From the NCBI GenBank assembly GCA_024243835.1, contig JALPMN010000628.1, forward strand, positions 1 to 38,144: a stretch of DNA of 38,144 nt, written 5' to 3'. The position numbers and the translations under genes are program-made. Position 1 is the stretch's first letter; every line of letters starts with the position of its first letter. Of the stretch, positions 17,899 through 28,141 are shown in pieces. The notes under the pieces were generated by a model that did not search any database, was not told the origin of the DNA, and worked only from the letters and a program-made list of their open reading frames with translations. Source of the stretch: Enteropsectra breve (Eukaryota; Microsporidia).

Positions 17899-18378
17899 CT
17901 ATTTTAATAACTTATGATTTACTTTAAAGGAAAGTTTAGAAATGGGCTTGAAGCGCAGGAAGCAATAAGATTCATCGCCTAGGACACAAATGAAGAGTTT
18001 TTTGATTTCTAATGAGACAACATCTTTCTTACTTTTGTAGAAAAAGGCTCCTAGGGCGGGGTCGACCTTACGGTTAAAGTGCTTGGTTTTTATATACAGT
18101 TGCCGATGAATAACCTGCTTTTTAAGGCCCTCCAAGCTTTCGATGCCATGTACAAGCAGGTTATAATCATTTTCCTTTAATTCCCAAAATGCTTTTGTTC
18201 TTAGTGAGCAGTGTTCTGGCTGATCTTTCGATAAAATAATGCTTCGCTCTTCGCTGTCAACAATAAGCCTTCCGTTAATCATTACACCAAAATGCCTGAG
18301 CCTGTTGTCAGATGGATTGCAGATTGCATAATAATTTTCAATGCCATCAAGCTCTTGAAATTCAATTTCTTGCTTCAT
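17899..18378 (-). CDS. Unrecognised 159-residue protein
   Basis: I do not recognise the family. The protein is soluble-looking, of mixed charge, with no membrane segment or signal peptide. It has many beta-type stretches (HFGVMINGRLIVDSEE, KQVIHRQLYIKTKHF, KLFICVLGDESYCFLRFK), which suggests a compact mostly-beta domain. The frame is open a few codons further up, but only from a TTG. The ATG at 18378 is preceded by GGGG about 14 bp upstream and an AAAAATTTT element at about 45 bp, which is the GGG variant of the start signal in this genome. Neighbours give no clue: convergent with eIF2B-epsilon and on the same strand as the acyl-CoA synthetase. Confidence 0.7.
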   Translation of the reverse strand: MKQEIEFQELDGIENYYAICNPSDNRLRHFGVMINGRLIVDSEERSIILSKDQPEHCSLRTKAFWELKENDYNLLVHGIESLEGLKKQVIHRQLYIKTKHFNRKVDPALGAFFYKSKKDVVSLEIKKLFICVLGDESYCFLRFKPISKLSFKVNHKLLK

Positions 18379-19125
18379 GTTATAGCCGCTCCCCAAAATA
18401 ATCTATGAAATGAAAATTTTTAAATGAAGCTCTTGGGGACATGAAACATCGTAGAGCTAGGCGAAAAATAGATAAATACGAAAGAAATGCAATTTAATTG
18501 TAATATCCCAACGACAGAGGCTATAGTTTTAGGTTGTTACCTCATTTTTAAATCTTGCGCAGAATATGGATCCACTCGCTTTTTGAACCATCCTGGTACC
18601 CAAGGTATCAATACAGTCGGCTAGGCTATAATATCAGTGCTTTATGTATAATTTGTTTCCATTTATTTTTTTCAAACTAAATGTCAACTTTACTCTACTC
18701 GGCCGGATCTAGCTTGTAAAGTAAGACATAAATACAAGAAAGCTTGTTGCATAACACTAAAATCACAAAAATAAAAGTGATTTAAAATTAATTTGTCCTT
18801 ATTTTGTGAGTCTTCAAGGATTCATATTCAGTAGGTATAAATATAAGCCGACATACAATATCTTGCAAGATAAAATGTGGGTAGCTGGCTTTGGGATTTA
18901 TTTCCTAAACCATGCAGTCCATCCATAGGATTTATTTTCGTATTTTGAAAAAGTGATATAACGGGTTCAACTATAATACTCATTTACTTCCCTTTTAAGT
19001 TACAATTTAAGTAAAATGAAAAAAATATTTCAAAATAAAAAATTTGAATTATACAGTACAATTGATTACAAGAATGGCAATTCTTTTTGGCTGAAAATCA
19101 AAAATAAGGTTGTCATTTACCCAAT
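18379..19125. other. Intergenic between acyl-CoA synthetase and the 159-residue gene
   Basis: About 750 bp, A/T-rich, especially 18990-19080. On the minus strand, GGGG and AAAAATTTT next to 18379-18425 form the likely start region of the 159-residue gene. Nothing else was recognised. Confidence 0.55.
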
Positions 19126-20958
19126 TTAATTTTTAGATACTTCTTCAATTTGGTCTGCAAAATATTTCTCGAAAATTGCTCTTTTCTTCTTCAATGATGG
19201 TGTAATTAAATTGCCGTTATCAATATCTAAGAATGCCTCGTTAACAATGATATAATTCATTGGAATCTCGTACTTGACCATCTTCTTTTCTTCAATCCTC
19301 TTTTCGCATCGCTCTTTGATAATCTTGATAATTTTTTCGTTATCCAGACTCTTGTCCTGGCACGACACAATCGCAAGAAGGTAGTTCGAAAACCTTGAGT
19401 TTGTGATGTATATATCACTGATCACTCCCCCAGAAAGTAAATTTTCAAGACGCTCAGGGACGATGTACTCCCCGAAACTCGTTTTAAAAATTTCCTTGAC
19501 GCGGCCCACAATGTAGAAAAGCCCGTTCTGCTCTTTTGCAATATCTCCTGTGCAAAACCAGCCATCCTCTGTGAATACCTGTGCAGTCTCGTCTTTTCTT
19601 TTATAGTAGCCAGATGTAATGCATTTGCCCTTGAGCAAGATTTCCCCCACCTGCGGATAGTCATATCCTTCAACAGGTCTCAACTTAACTTGAAGAGACG
19701 GGTATGGAATGCCGACTGTTTCTGTGTCTGTAATATCCATAGTAGAAACTATGTTGGCTGCAAGGGCTTCTGTCTGGCCATATCCCTGGAAAATGTTGAT
19801 CGAGAGGGCACCTTGCAAAAATTTTAGCACCTCTGGATTCAATGAGGCCCCGCCACACAGACAAAACTTGATCTCACCACCAAATTCTCTTGCTATTTTA
19901 TTGAAAATAAGCTTGTCCAGAAGCCAGCTCTCATAGACACCAGACTGTTGTCGCCATATTTTGTATTTCATTGCAAGCCTGAACATCGCACGAATAACAA
20001 CATTCTTCTTGGCGATTGCAGCTTCTATTTTATCCTTGAAAATATTGAGGACTCGCGGAACTGCAACGAAAAAGTTTGGCTTAATCAGCTTATAGTCTTC
20101 TTGAATAAGCTTTACATCTCCACGGAAGAAGCATATTTTCGAAGAACTTGCAACCGCAATGGTGAAACATATGCGCTCTAGAACATGTGGAAGAGGGAGA
20201 TAAGAAATATAAGTATACTCAGGCCTCATTATAAAAATATTATCTGGATCGTAGTTAGAAACACATGCAGTGACATTGGCCATAAAATTTTCGTGGGTTA
20301 AAATGACGCCTTTCGGAATACCCGAGGTGCCGCTTGTGTATGAGATAGTAGCAACATCCGATGGCACAGGCTCAACCCTTTTAATCGGCAGCTGCTCACC
20401 GGCAAGTATATCCGAATAAAAGTGCACCTGAATGCCCAAGGCCCGGTAGTCCCTTTCGAGATCAGTATCTGAGTCCATCAGAATAATGTGCTTCAGTGAG
20501 AATGTCTTGCTGCCAAGAACGGTTTTCAGAAGACTCCTCGCCTTATCTGCAGAGGCAAACAAGATCTTCATATCAGTTTCCTCCAATATCGTCTGCAAGG
20601 ACAATGGCGTGAATGTCGAATATATTGGGCAGTTGGAGCAGTCTGACATATATGATGCATACTCTCCAACAACCCATTCTTCTCTGTTAATCGCATATAT
20701 CCCTATAATCTCTTTCTCAGTAGAAATACTCTCTAAAAAACCAGCAAGTTTTACTATTCTTGACAACACTTCTTCGGAAGTCCTATATCTTACCGCATTG
20801 TCCACAATTGTTCCTAGAAAGAGGCTCTGCGGATTCAACTTAACACGATTTTGCAGCATTTGAAGCAATGTTTTAGACCCATCTTTCAAGATTGGCGTAA
20901 AAGCATCGAACTCTGGCCTGGAGTAAATTCCATCTTTGACAATAACCCTCTTGTTCAT
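19126..20958 (-). CDS. Long-chain acyl-CoA synthetase (AMP-forming)
   Basis: This enzyme activates long-chain fatty acids with ATP and CoA, a key step for a parasite that takes lipids from its host. The 610-residue protein has the AMP-binding signature YTSGTSGIPKG at 207-217 (all key Ser, Gly, Thr and Lys present), the LPLPHVLER linker block used in eukaryotic long-chain enzymes, GYGQTEA near 391-397, GWFCTGDIA near 466, and a C-terminal VGRVKEIFKTSFGEYIVPE segment that includes the hinge and the fatty-acid signature region. No clear N-terminal membrane anchor is visible. The length is usual or slightly short for the Faa/ACSL group. The start is ATG at 20958, right behind TTTTAACCCTT. Whether it acts at the ER or another membrane cannot be read from the sequence. 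Confidence 0.93.
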   Translation of the reverse strand: MNKRVIVKDGIYSRPEFDAFTPILKDGSKTLLQMLQNRVKLNPQSLFLGTIVDNAVRYRTSEEVLSRIVKLAGFLESISTEKEIIGIYAINREEWVVGEYASYMSDCSNCPIYSTFTPLSLQTILEETDMKILFASADKARSLLKTVLGSKTFSLKHIILMDSDTDLERDYRALGIQVHFYSDILAGEQLPIKRVEPVPSDVATISYTSGTSGIPKGVILTHENFMANVTACVSNYDPDNIFIMRPEYTYISYLPLPHVLERICFTIAVASSSKICFFRGDVKLIQEDYKLIKPNFFVAVPRVLNIFKDKIEAAIAKKNVVIRAMFRLAMKYKIWRQQSGVYESWLLDKLIFNKIAREFGGEIKFCLCGGASLNPEVLKFLQGALSINIFQGYGQTEALAANIVSTMDITDTETVGIPYPSLQVKLRPVEGYDYPQVGEILLKGKCITSGYYKRKDETAQVFTEDGWFCTGDIAKEQNGLFYIVGRVKEIFKTSFGEYIVPERLENLLSGGVISDIYITNSRFSNYLLAIVSCQDKSLDNEKIIKIIKERCEKRIEEKKMVKYEIPMNYIIVNEAFLDIDNGNLITPSLKKKRAIFEKYFADQIEEVSKN

Positions 20959-20974
20959 AAGGGTTAAAATTTTT
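20959..20974 (-). promoter_or_regulatory. A/T element plus CCC start signal of the acyl-CoA synthetase
   Basis: On the minus strand AAAAATTTTAACCCTT runs directly into ATG. It is nearly identical to the CCT7 start. Confidence 0.6.
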
Positions 20975-21874
20975 AATGAAATTTAAAAAAGATACGAAGC
21001 AAATGCTAAAATAAGGTGATCTAGGCAGAAAAACTTTGTTTTATCTCATACCAATTTTATAGGGGACTCAGATTTTTATCTTTTTTATAGTGATTGGCTT
21101 TATATTGGTTTATTTTGACCTTTGCACGTCTTTAACCCTATTTTCTTGCAACAAGGAATTTTTAATTTATTTTTGATGTATGATTTAGACAGCACTGCAT
21201 AGTCTCAGAACAAAAGGAACGCACTTTTGAAAAAATATTTTTTCATATCTGTTACAAGTATTGGAGTTTCTATAAAGTATTCAGCAATATCAAACAGAAA
21301 ACTCAGCTTGAATTTAATTGTAAAGCTTAGGACTGTAAAATAAAGCTTTCCAATGATAATTGTGGCCATGTAGTCTGATAATTCTACGAGGTTAATGCCT
21401 GAGCAGATGGCACCTGAAAACTTATTAAAACTAAAACCGAGTACATCAACACAGTATATTGGCTGATGCTATAACATGGTTTTCGGTTACCTAAGAATAT
21501 CTGGGATGGCCATTCTGCTGTAAGATTAAAGTGGCTCGCTTATTATTGAAACTTGTAGTGTATACTTTTTGACCTTTGGATAAAAGGCGCTCCACAAGAA
21601 AGAATATTTTTCACTTAACTTTTAGTTGTTGCAATGCTCAAATCTTGAAAGGGCTAATTGCTCTCTGTGGCATATTTGGTGAATACGATTGATTCGGGCA
21701 CGAAGGTAATATATGGATTTTTACCTGAGGGGATACTAAAGAATAAGTATTTTAATGAGCTATACTTAAAAATGCTATGAAGTAGTGATTTTTGATTCTT
21801 TATCTTGTTTAATGCCATTCTGGCAAAAATGCCTCTTATCTAGTTTTTATAAAATTTTTTCAAAAATCACTCTT
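20975..21874. other. Intergenic, divergent spacer upstream of the RdRP
   Basis: About 900 bp between two divergent genes. No supported gene was seen. An A/T element (AAAATTTTTTC) sits about 15 bp before the preferred RdRP ATG. Confidence 0.5.
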
Positions 21875-24800
21875 ATGCTTGCAGACAAGATAAGAAGCAA
21901 TATATTCAGCTCACAGATTGGAAAGAACGACAAGATAACGGCCACGATTTTACAAATGGTTGAAAAGGACATGGCCATCTACTATAATTCTCCCCTCATA
22001 GCAATGGCACTGCTTAAGGAGTGGGAATCACTGGTGTACAAAAGTAGCAACTCGCTTTGCTTTGTAATAGTGAGTGATCGCAACTATAAGAATTACTTCA
22101 AGTATTTTTACAAAACCTCGGGTAGCTACAGTGAACTGAAGCAGCGGAGCACCAAGAGGAAGTATTTTGTCTCACTTTCAGAATTCAGTGAGATTCTAAC
22201 CCCTGCGGATATTCCTGAAATTGCTACTGTAGTGTTTTTCGATGTTGAGGAAGTCGATCATCTTATGGAACTGCTATCACTTCAGGCTGCAAAACTACAG
22301 GCAGTTGCGCACAAGCACATGATCACCTCCATACCGGAGCTTTTCAGCCGCTGCTATGCAGTCGACAAAAGCTACTTCAGCTACTGTATTCCACCCCGCT
22401 GCAAAAATACCTTTTACAAAGAGTATTTCAGCAACTCTGAAATAATATATCATTCTCTCTTTGGAGAGAACACAGCTCAATCAAAAAACGTACCGATGGA
22501 AATTCAGAAGATATACAATGATGCCGATCCAGATTTAGACTTTAGCTCTAGTTTCGTGGATATGCTGGCAAAGGGACTCGCCTCTTCAGCAGAGACACAC
22601 AGAGCCCACTACTTCGCCGCGCAGCTTCTCAAAAATGACATTTTTTTTGGCCCGCTGTTCCACAAAGTGTTTAATATTGATATTTGCTTTATTTCTGAAA
22701 AGCTCCTCTTTTTGACGTCGCTTATTCGCGATTTGGAAGCAGAACATGTGGTTTTGTATGCATATGATATCAATACAGTAAGGATAATATATTCTGCTCT
22801 TTGCCACTGGCTTGGTGTGCTGGTAAAGCAGATAAATCTCCCCGAGGATCCTTATTTTAGCTGGAAGGTTTCCCCGTTTGTTCTAAGAACCACCCAAGGA
22901 GCGCTAAACCAGTCTTTAGACAAAAGGGCTGTGACAATTTGGTTCGCCACCAAGCTGACCGATTTGAACAGTGTGCCTCAGGACACTCCTTTGGTGATGT
23001 ATGACTATGCACCTGATTCCTATCGCTATAAGCGTTACATTCTTGCAAGCAAAGCAGAGAAAGAATATTTCAAAAATCTTATAAATGGCTCAATCGTTTT
23101 GGAAAATGAGATTCTTCCGGAACTAAAGAAAAGTGAACAGCTGCGTAGCGACCTGAAAGAAGAGACTGCTGTGCTGCAGGAAGAGAAAAGGGATGCTTTA
23201 GCAGCCCTGAATGACCCCTCCATGTCTAAGAATTCTGTATATGGATTCAAAGTCTTGAGCAATAAACATGCGGAGGCAGTAAAGCTTTGCAGGGACAAAC
23301 GATGGATTCGGTCAGTCAAAAAGTGTGGAAGAAATGAGCTCGCTGTGCAGGCTCTCTGTGGCTTGGGCAAATTTCAAACAGCAAAAAACATCCATTCAAC
23401 CACTGGGATGCCCGTGCTAATTCCATGCGAAACAGGCATCAGGGCCCTGAAGTTTATTTATAAGATGGGCAAGGATTCTGAAGATCCCAAGTTTATGGGC
23501 ACTTCTGAGGTCATGCTGCGTATCAACAAAGTTTCCTTTGGTGTTATTTCATCCTACTACAAATTCTTTGATCCACATGCTATAAAAGGCTGTGGGCTCG
23601 TTCATATGAAGCTTAGCAAGAGAATGCACATTTATCTTTTTTCATCTAAGCAGATTCTAAGAATTGAAATAAGCCATGAACAAATAGAGGCAAATATTGT
23701 GGTTGGCACTGCGGAATGCAAGAAAGGGGAAAGAAGCGACAAAACCGAGCATGCGCTGTTTAATGATGTTGAGATCTCCTTTCCTCTTTCCACTTTTGCA
23801 TCAGTTTATGTTGCACACGACATTCCATCTACAATGGTTTTTTCTCTGGCGTTTGCTGACCTGATGGAGTATTTTGACTCGCTTAACTGGAGAAGGGCAT
23901 CTATCAACGAGTGCCCGTACATCACTGAGCGCTGCGATATCAAAATAAGCATTCCGGTTTACCAAGACCACATTGACTTCACAAATGGGAAAGGTGAGCT
24001 GCTTACACTGAATACAAAGACTATTATGGACCGGCCGACTGCGAAGGCAACTCTGCTTTTTAATAGCATAGTATCAGCAATTAATTCATATTTCTATCGG
24101 AGTGATATTTACGCGGTGTACTCGAAAATGGCTGATGCCAACGAATTTCTAAGCACCGAGAGGATTCTGGATACTTTCCAGCACCAGGACTATGAAGTCT
24201 ACTACAAGATGCTGTGCATCGCAACCGCTAAGAATCGCTACTTGAAGAATGCCACACAGGCACAAATTGAGGGGCTCCTGCACGGAAATGTAATGGACAA
24301 CCTGAATGCATTGGACCTGCTGCTGTCGAAAAGGAGCCTAGAAAGTGTGGAGAATGAAGCTTTTTCATGCCTGCAAAACGGCATGGTTGGAAGAAAGACG
24401 GATGGATTTGTTGTAAAAACGGCAACGATAACTCCCTTTCAGACTGTTTTTGGAAGTGAACGAATATTTCAAACAAACAGGCTCCTTAGAAACTTTGACC
24501 ATACGAAATTTCTGAAGCTTTCACTAAGAGAAGAAAATGGCAATTTTTTTTCAAATTTGACGCCCTACAATAATCAGTACGTTTATGAGTATTTTAGAAA
24601 GATTTTAATTAGGGGACTCACTGCTGGGAAAATCAAGTACTTCTTTCTGGCTCTTTCAAGCTCGCAGCTGAGGCAGCACAATGCCTGGCTCATTACGCCG
24701 TACCAGCACAACGGCCATCTGATCGGTGCTGATTATATTAAAAAGTGGGTTGGAGATTTTCAGGATATTAAAAATATCGGAAAGTATGTTGTCAGGATAG

Positions 24801-27800
24801 GGCAGGCGCTTAGTACGACTGTTGACACCAAAGAGATTAGCAGTTGTTCTGAGATCAGTGATATTGAGCGGGATGGCTACTGCTTTACGGATGGTATTGG
24901 GGCTATTTCATATGCAGCAGCCTCAGAAATAAGTAAAATGCTTAATTTAAACACGATTCCGAGTGCGTATCAAATAAGGTACGGAGGATACAAGGGGGTT
25001 GTAGTGCTGCACTCATTTCTGAGTATTGGCAAGAAAGACAGTGCAGAATGCACGGGCATCAAGAGAACGAAGGTGTCCGGTGGGCTCAGTGATAGTGCCG
25101 AGGAAATGCAGGCCCTGCTAGAAAGCAATGATCTTGTTCTTCGCCCCTCGATGAAGAAGTTTAGTTCCAGCTATAAAATGCTGGAAGTGATAAACTACTC
25201 GAAATCCTCGCCTTTTTATCTGAATCGGCAGATTATTCTTGGGCTTGAGGGTCTCGGTGTTCCCAGAGAGACATTCCTGGAGATGCTTGACTCGTATCTC
25301 ATAGAAATGCTTGAGGCGATTGATAAAGATTTTTCTAGTTTCATTCGGAGAAGCACTCCGATGCTTCCCCGCTCAATGACGATGGACCAGTCCTTTACCA
25401 GGAAAGTGCTAGGGGAAGTTTTGAACAGAACTTTTGAGGAGCTGAACAGCAAGGCAAAAATAAGAATAAACGAGGGACGGGCAGCGATGGGTGTTACAGA
25501 CGAACTTGGAATTCTCGAGGAAGAGGAGGCTTTCGTAATGTTTGAAGACAACGATTCGTGCTTTGCGAATGATCCGAGACTGGTAAGATATGGAAAGTTC
25601 AGTGTTCCAGTGGGACAGGCGATTGTTGTTAAGAATCCCTGCATGCATCCTGGAGACATACGGGTCATCAAGCTTGTGGACAGGAAGCAGCTGCACTACC
25701 TGAAAGACGTGATTGTTTTCTCTCAGAAGGGCGAACGGCCCATCTTCAACAAGTGCTCTGGCTCTGATTTGGATGGAGATGTTTTTATGGTGTCGTGGTC
25801 CAGCAAAATTATTCCACGCGTCTGTTTTAAGCCCTACAAATATGTTTCTGAAAATGCGCTGTCTAAAGAAACGGTTCTCCACTCGGACATGATTAACTTC
25901 TATGTCAAATACATGCAGACCAATCAGCTGGGAGTTATTGCCAACTCACACATGGCTATTGCTGACCGCAACGGTATTTTCAGCCAGCAGGCACTGCGTC
26001 TGTCAGCACATTTCAATCGCAACATTGATTTTGTTAAAACAGGCTCATTCTCCATTGTTCCAGACGATCTGACTCCAGACGAGTATCCCGACTACATGGA
26101 AAGGATGCCGTCCTATGAATCCAGAAAGACTCTCGGCTATATCTACAGAAGAACTAATTTTGATTTTATCAGAGGTGGATGCGAATGTGCCAGATGCACC
26201 ACAGAATCGCTCTCAAAACTTAATAACTGGCAGGCGCGTATTTTAAGGGGTATTAAAATATATGCAAGAGAATATGTCTGTGACTCAGGGCAAAAGCAGG
26301 AAGACTCAGAACTGATATACAATTCTTACAAAAATGAGATAAACAGCATGATAAGGAGAAACGGTGCTAAAACGGAAGAGAGTCTCTTCACAACAACGGA
26401 ACAGTCTCTCCAGAACGAACTCAAGGCGCTGATATTGAGGTATCGAGCACTCACTACCAGTGCTATGCTTCCAGGCCTGTCTGCATGTTCAAAGGATAAA
26501 ATCGAAAGCCTGTTTTTTATTGGAAATACCATTTTCAAAACGAAGATAAAGAAATATCTGTATAAAAATGAAGGAGAAGCTAATGATGACTGCCAGCTGA
26601 ACAGCGCCCTTTCGGTGAGTGACTGTGTTGGCGGGGCATGCAAGCTCTGTAAAGCAGATCAAAAGAACGCAGAGGACAGGGATTTGGTACTGCATGTCGA
26701 TAGTTACCGGCTTAACCAGTTTATCGCAGGGCTTGATCCGGAAAGACTCGATATTTTCAAAGAGATTTTTACTCTCCTGCTAACATGCAGGCTCTACACA
26801 CTGCTGGAGGGCAATGAAATACTAGGGCTGTTATGTTCGATAGAAGCAAGCATGGCACGCTCGACTAGACTGGAATGTTCCAAAGCGTTGCTTAAAATTG
26901 TAAGAGAAAATCTTGCTGAGGAAGACAGAAAATATGCGGATCCAACAAAGAAAAACGTGTTTGAATCCTTAATGGTCAGAAACAACAATCTTCTTTTTAG
27001 AATAGCATTTTTGGTTGCACTGGACTTCTCAGTCGTTGAAAAGGCAAAAATGCTCATCTCTCCCAAGCAGGTCTACAAATTTGTTGAAAGGCCATGTAAA
27101 TTTAGCAGACAGAGCGGGCTTATACTAAATGGGATGCTTGATGAAAACGAGGAGGTTGAGTTTGTAAGAAGAAACGGCAGTCAGTGGGTGCCAGTCTTGA
27201 AAAACAAGGGTGAATGCGGAAGCGGATACTACAGGGATACGCTGAGAGACTTTTTGGTGGGCATCCTGTGGAACAAAGACACGAGAAATTATGTAAAGTG
27301 CCGATATTTGGAGAATGAGGTGGAAATGGCAGACATTGAAGCAGAAAAAAGACCAGTGGAAGCCGATGCGATGCTGCAAGGCTGCGCAAAGCAAAACAAA
27401 ATAGCCTCAAGTGTCTTATTTGAGCTTATTTTTACGCCAGGCATATTTTATATCAATGAAATGAAAAACGAACTTGCAAGCGATTCTATCAGTGTCAAGG
27501 AACTCGAGTACTTAATCAACATTAAAAAAGACATTAAGACAGTCTTCATGAACAACCACCGTGCCCTCCAGCCAGAGCGTATGCAGGAGTTTTTAAACTC
27601 AGTTGAGAAAATGAGTGCACGAACAGAAAAGTATATTTTTGAATTTTCTGACACTGAAGGCTCGTTTGCTGTGGAATACAACAACGATGTTGTTGAAAGA
27701 ATCATCCGCAACAAAAAGCTTGTTGCGACAAACTGCATCGTAAATGCTGCCGATTCAGCCCAGCATAATGATCTGTTGATTGAAATGTACAGAGGCGATA

Positions 27801-28141
27801 TTTTATACGACAAAAACATACAGCTGCTTAGCAATGAAGAGATGTTCCTGGTGGAGAGCAGTAAATTTGTGAGAGATGATAAAAACATCAAAATAATGGA
27901 CTCAATGAAAAATTATCACGGGTTTAAAGCCGAAAGAAATATAATGTTCCATAACAAAGATCATCTTTACATAAATTATAAAACGGTATTTTCTGGTGAG
28001 TTCCCCCTTTTGACTGAGCAGGGAAATGAGCTTTCTATATTTGCGAGAAAGGAGTGGTATGCCGATACTAAAAGTACAGCTGAATTTGATAAGTGTTTCT
28101 CCAAATTGTGGCGCACATATACGAGTTATTTGCATAAGTAA
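21875..28141 (+). CDS. RNA-dependent RNA polymerase with degenerate Dicer-type helicase region
   Basis: This is a cellular (RDR/QDE-1 type) RdRP of RNA silencing, which copies RNA into double-stranded RNA. The 2088 residues read in order as follows. About 30-400: two lobes like a Dicer helicase but without working motifs (EKDMAIYYNSPLIAMALLKEW where a Walker A should be, VVFFDVEEVDH at 119-129 where DECH should be, then VTIWFATKLTDLN and YKRYILASKAE). About 440-495: a DUF283-like stretch. About 550-650: the pre-core domain (KVSFGVISSYYKFF). About 880-1320: the RdRP core with ALSSSQLRQHNAW, GYCFTDGIGAIS, YGGYKGVVVL, NPCMHPGDIRVIK, and catalytic DLDGD at 1298-1302. After it come about 786 residues, roughly twice the usual C-terminal part, with Cys pairs (CECARC, CKLC). 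I prefer the ATG at 21875. An ATG at 21812 and a GTG at 21785 are in the same frame. Confidence 0.92.
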   Translation: MLADKIRSNIFSSQIGKNDKITATILQMVEKDMAIYYNSPLIAMALLKEWESLVYKSSNSLCFVIVSDRNYKNYFKYFYKTSGSYSELKQRSTKRKYFVSLSEFSEILTPADIPEIATVVFFDVEEVDHLMELLSLQAAKLQAVAHKHMITSIPELFSRCYAVDKSYFSYCIPPRCKNTFYKEYFSNSEIIYHSLFGENTAQSKNVPMEIQKIYNDADPDLDFSSSFVDMLAKGLASSAETHRAHYFAAQLLKNDIFFGPLFHKVFNIDICFISEKLLFLTSLIRDLEAEHVVLYAYDINTVRIIYSALCHWLGVLVKQINLPEDPYFSWKVSPFVLRTTQGALNQSLDKRAVTIWFATKLTDLNSVPQDTPLVMYDYAPDSYRYKRYILASKAEKEYFKNLINGSIVLENEILPELKKSEQLRSDLKEETAVLQEEKRDALAALNDPSMSKNSVYGFKVLSNKHAEAVKLCRDKRWIRSVKKCGRNELAVQALCGLGKFQTAKNIHSTTGMPVLIPCETGIRALKFIYKMGKDSEDPKFMGTSEVMLRINKVSFGVISSYYKFFDPHAIKGCGLVHMKLSKRMHIYLFSSKQILRIEISHEQIEANIVVGTAECKKGERSDKTEHALFNDVEISFPLSTFASVYVAHDIPSTMVFSLAFADLMEYFDSLNWRRASINECPYITERCDIKISIPVYQDHIDFTNGKGELLTLNTKTIMDRPTAKATLLFNSIVSAINSYFYRSDIYAVYSKMADANEFLSTERILDTFQHQDYEVYYKMLCIATAKNRYLKNATQAQIEGLLHGNVMDNLNALDLLLSKRSLESVENEAFSCLQNGMVGRKTDGFVVKTATITPFQTVFGSERIFQTNRLLRNFDHTKFLKLSLREENGNFFSNLTPYNNQYVYEYFRKILIRGLTAGKIKYFFLALSSSQLRQHNAWLITPYQHNGHLIGADYIKKWVGDFQDIKNIGKYVVRIGQALSTTVDTKEISSCSEISDIERDGYCFTDGIGAISYAAASEISKMLNLNTIPSAYQIRYGGYKGVVVLHSFLSIGKKDSAECTGIKRTKVSGGLSDSAEEMQALLESNDLVLRPSMKKFSSSYKMLEVINYSKSSPFYLNRQIILGLEGLGVPRETFLEMLDSYLIEMLEAIDKDFSSFIRRSTPMLPRSMTMDQSFTRKVLGEVLNRTFEELNSKAKIRINEGRAAMGVTDELGILEEEEAFVMFEDNDSCFANDPRLVRYGKFSVPVGQAIVVKNPCMHPGDIRVIKLVDRKQLHYLKDVIVFSQKGERPIFNKCSGSDLDGDVFMVSWSSKIIPRVCFKPYKYVSENALSKETVLHSDMINFYVKYMQTNQLGVIANSHMAIADRNGIFSQQALRLSAHFNRNIDFVKTGSFSIVPDDLTPDEYPDYMERMPSYESRKTLGYIYRRTNFDFIRGGCECARCTTESLSKLNNWQARILRGIKIYAREYVCDSGQKQEDSELIYNSYKNEINSMIRRNGAKTEESLFTTTEQSLQNELKALILRYRALTTSAMLPGLSACSKDKIESLFFIGNTIFKTKIKKYLYKNEGEANDDCQLNSALSVSDCVGGACKLCKADQKNAEDRDLVLHVDSYRLNQFIAGLDPERLDIFKEIFTLLLTCRLYTLLEGNEILGLLCSIEASMARSTRLECSKALLKIVRENLAEEDRKYADPTKKNVFESLMVRNNNLLFRIAFLVALDFSVVEKAKMLISPKQVYKFVERPCKFSRQSGLILNGMLDENEEVEFVRRNGSQWVPVLKNKGECGSGYYRDTLRDFLVGILWNKDTRNYVKCRYLENEVEMADIEAEKRPVEADAMLQGCAKQNKIASSVLFELIFTPGIFYINEMKNELASDSISVKELEYLINIKKDIKTVFMNNHRALQPERMQEFLNSVEKMSARTEKYIFEFSDTEGSFAVEYNNDVVERIIRNKKLVATNCIVNAADSAQHNDLLIEMYRGDILYDKNIQLLSNEEMFLVESSKFVRDDKNIKIMDSMKNYHGFKAERNIMFHNKDHLYINYKTVFSGEFPLLTEQGNELSIFARKEWYADTKSTAEFDKCFSKLWRTYTSYLHK

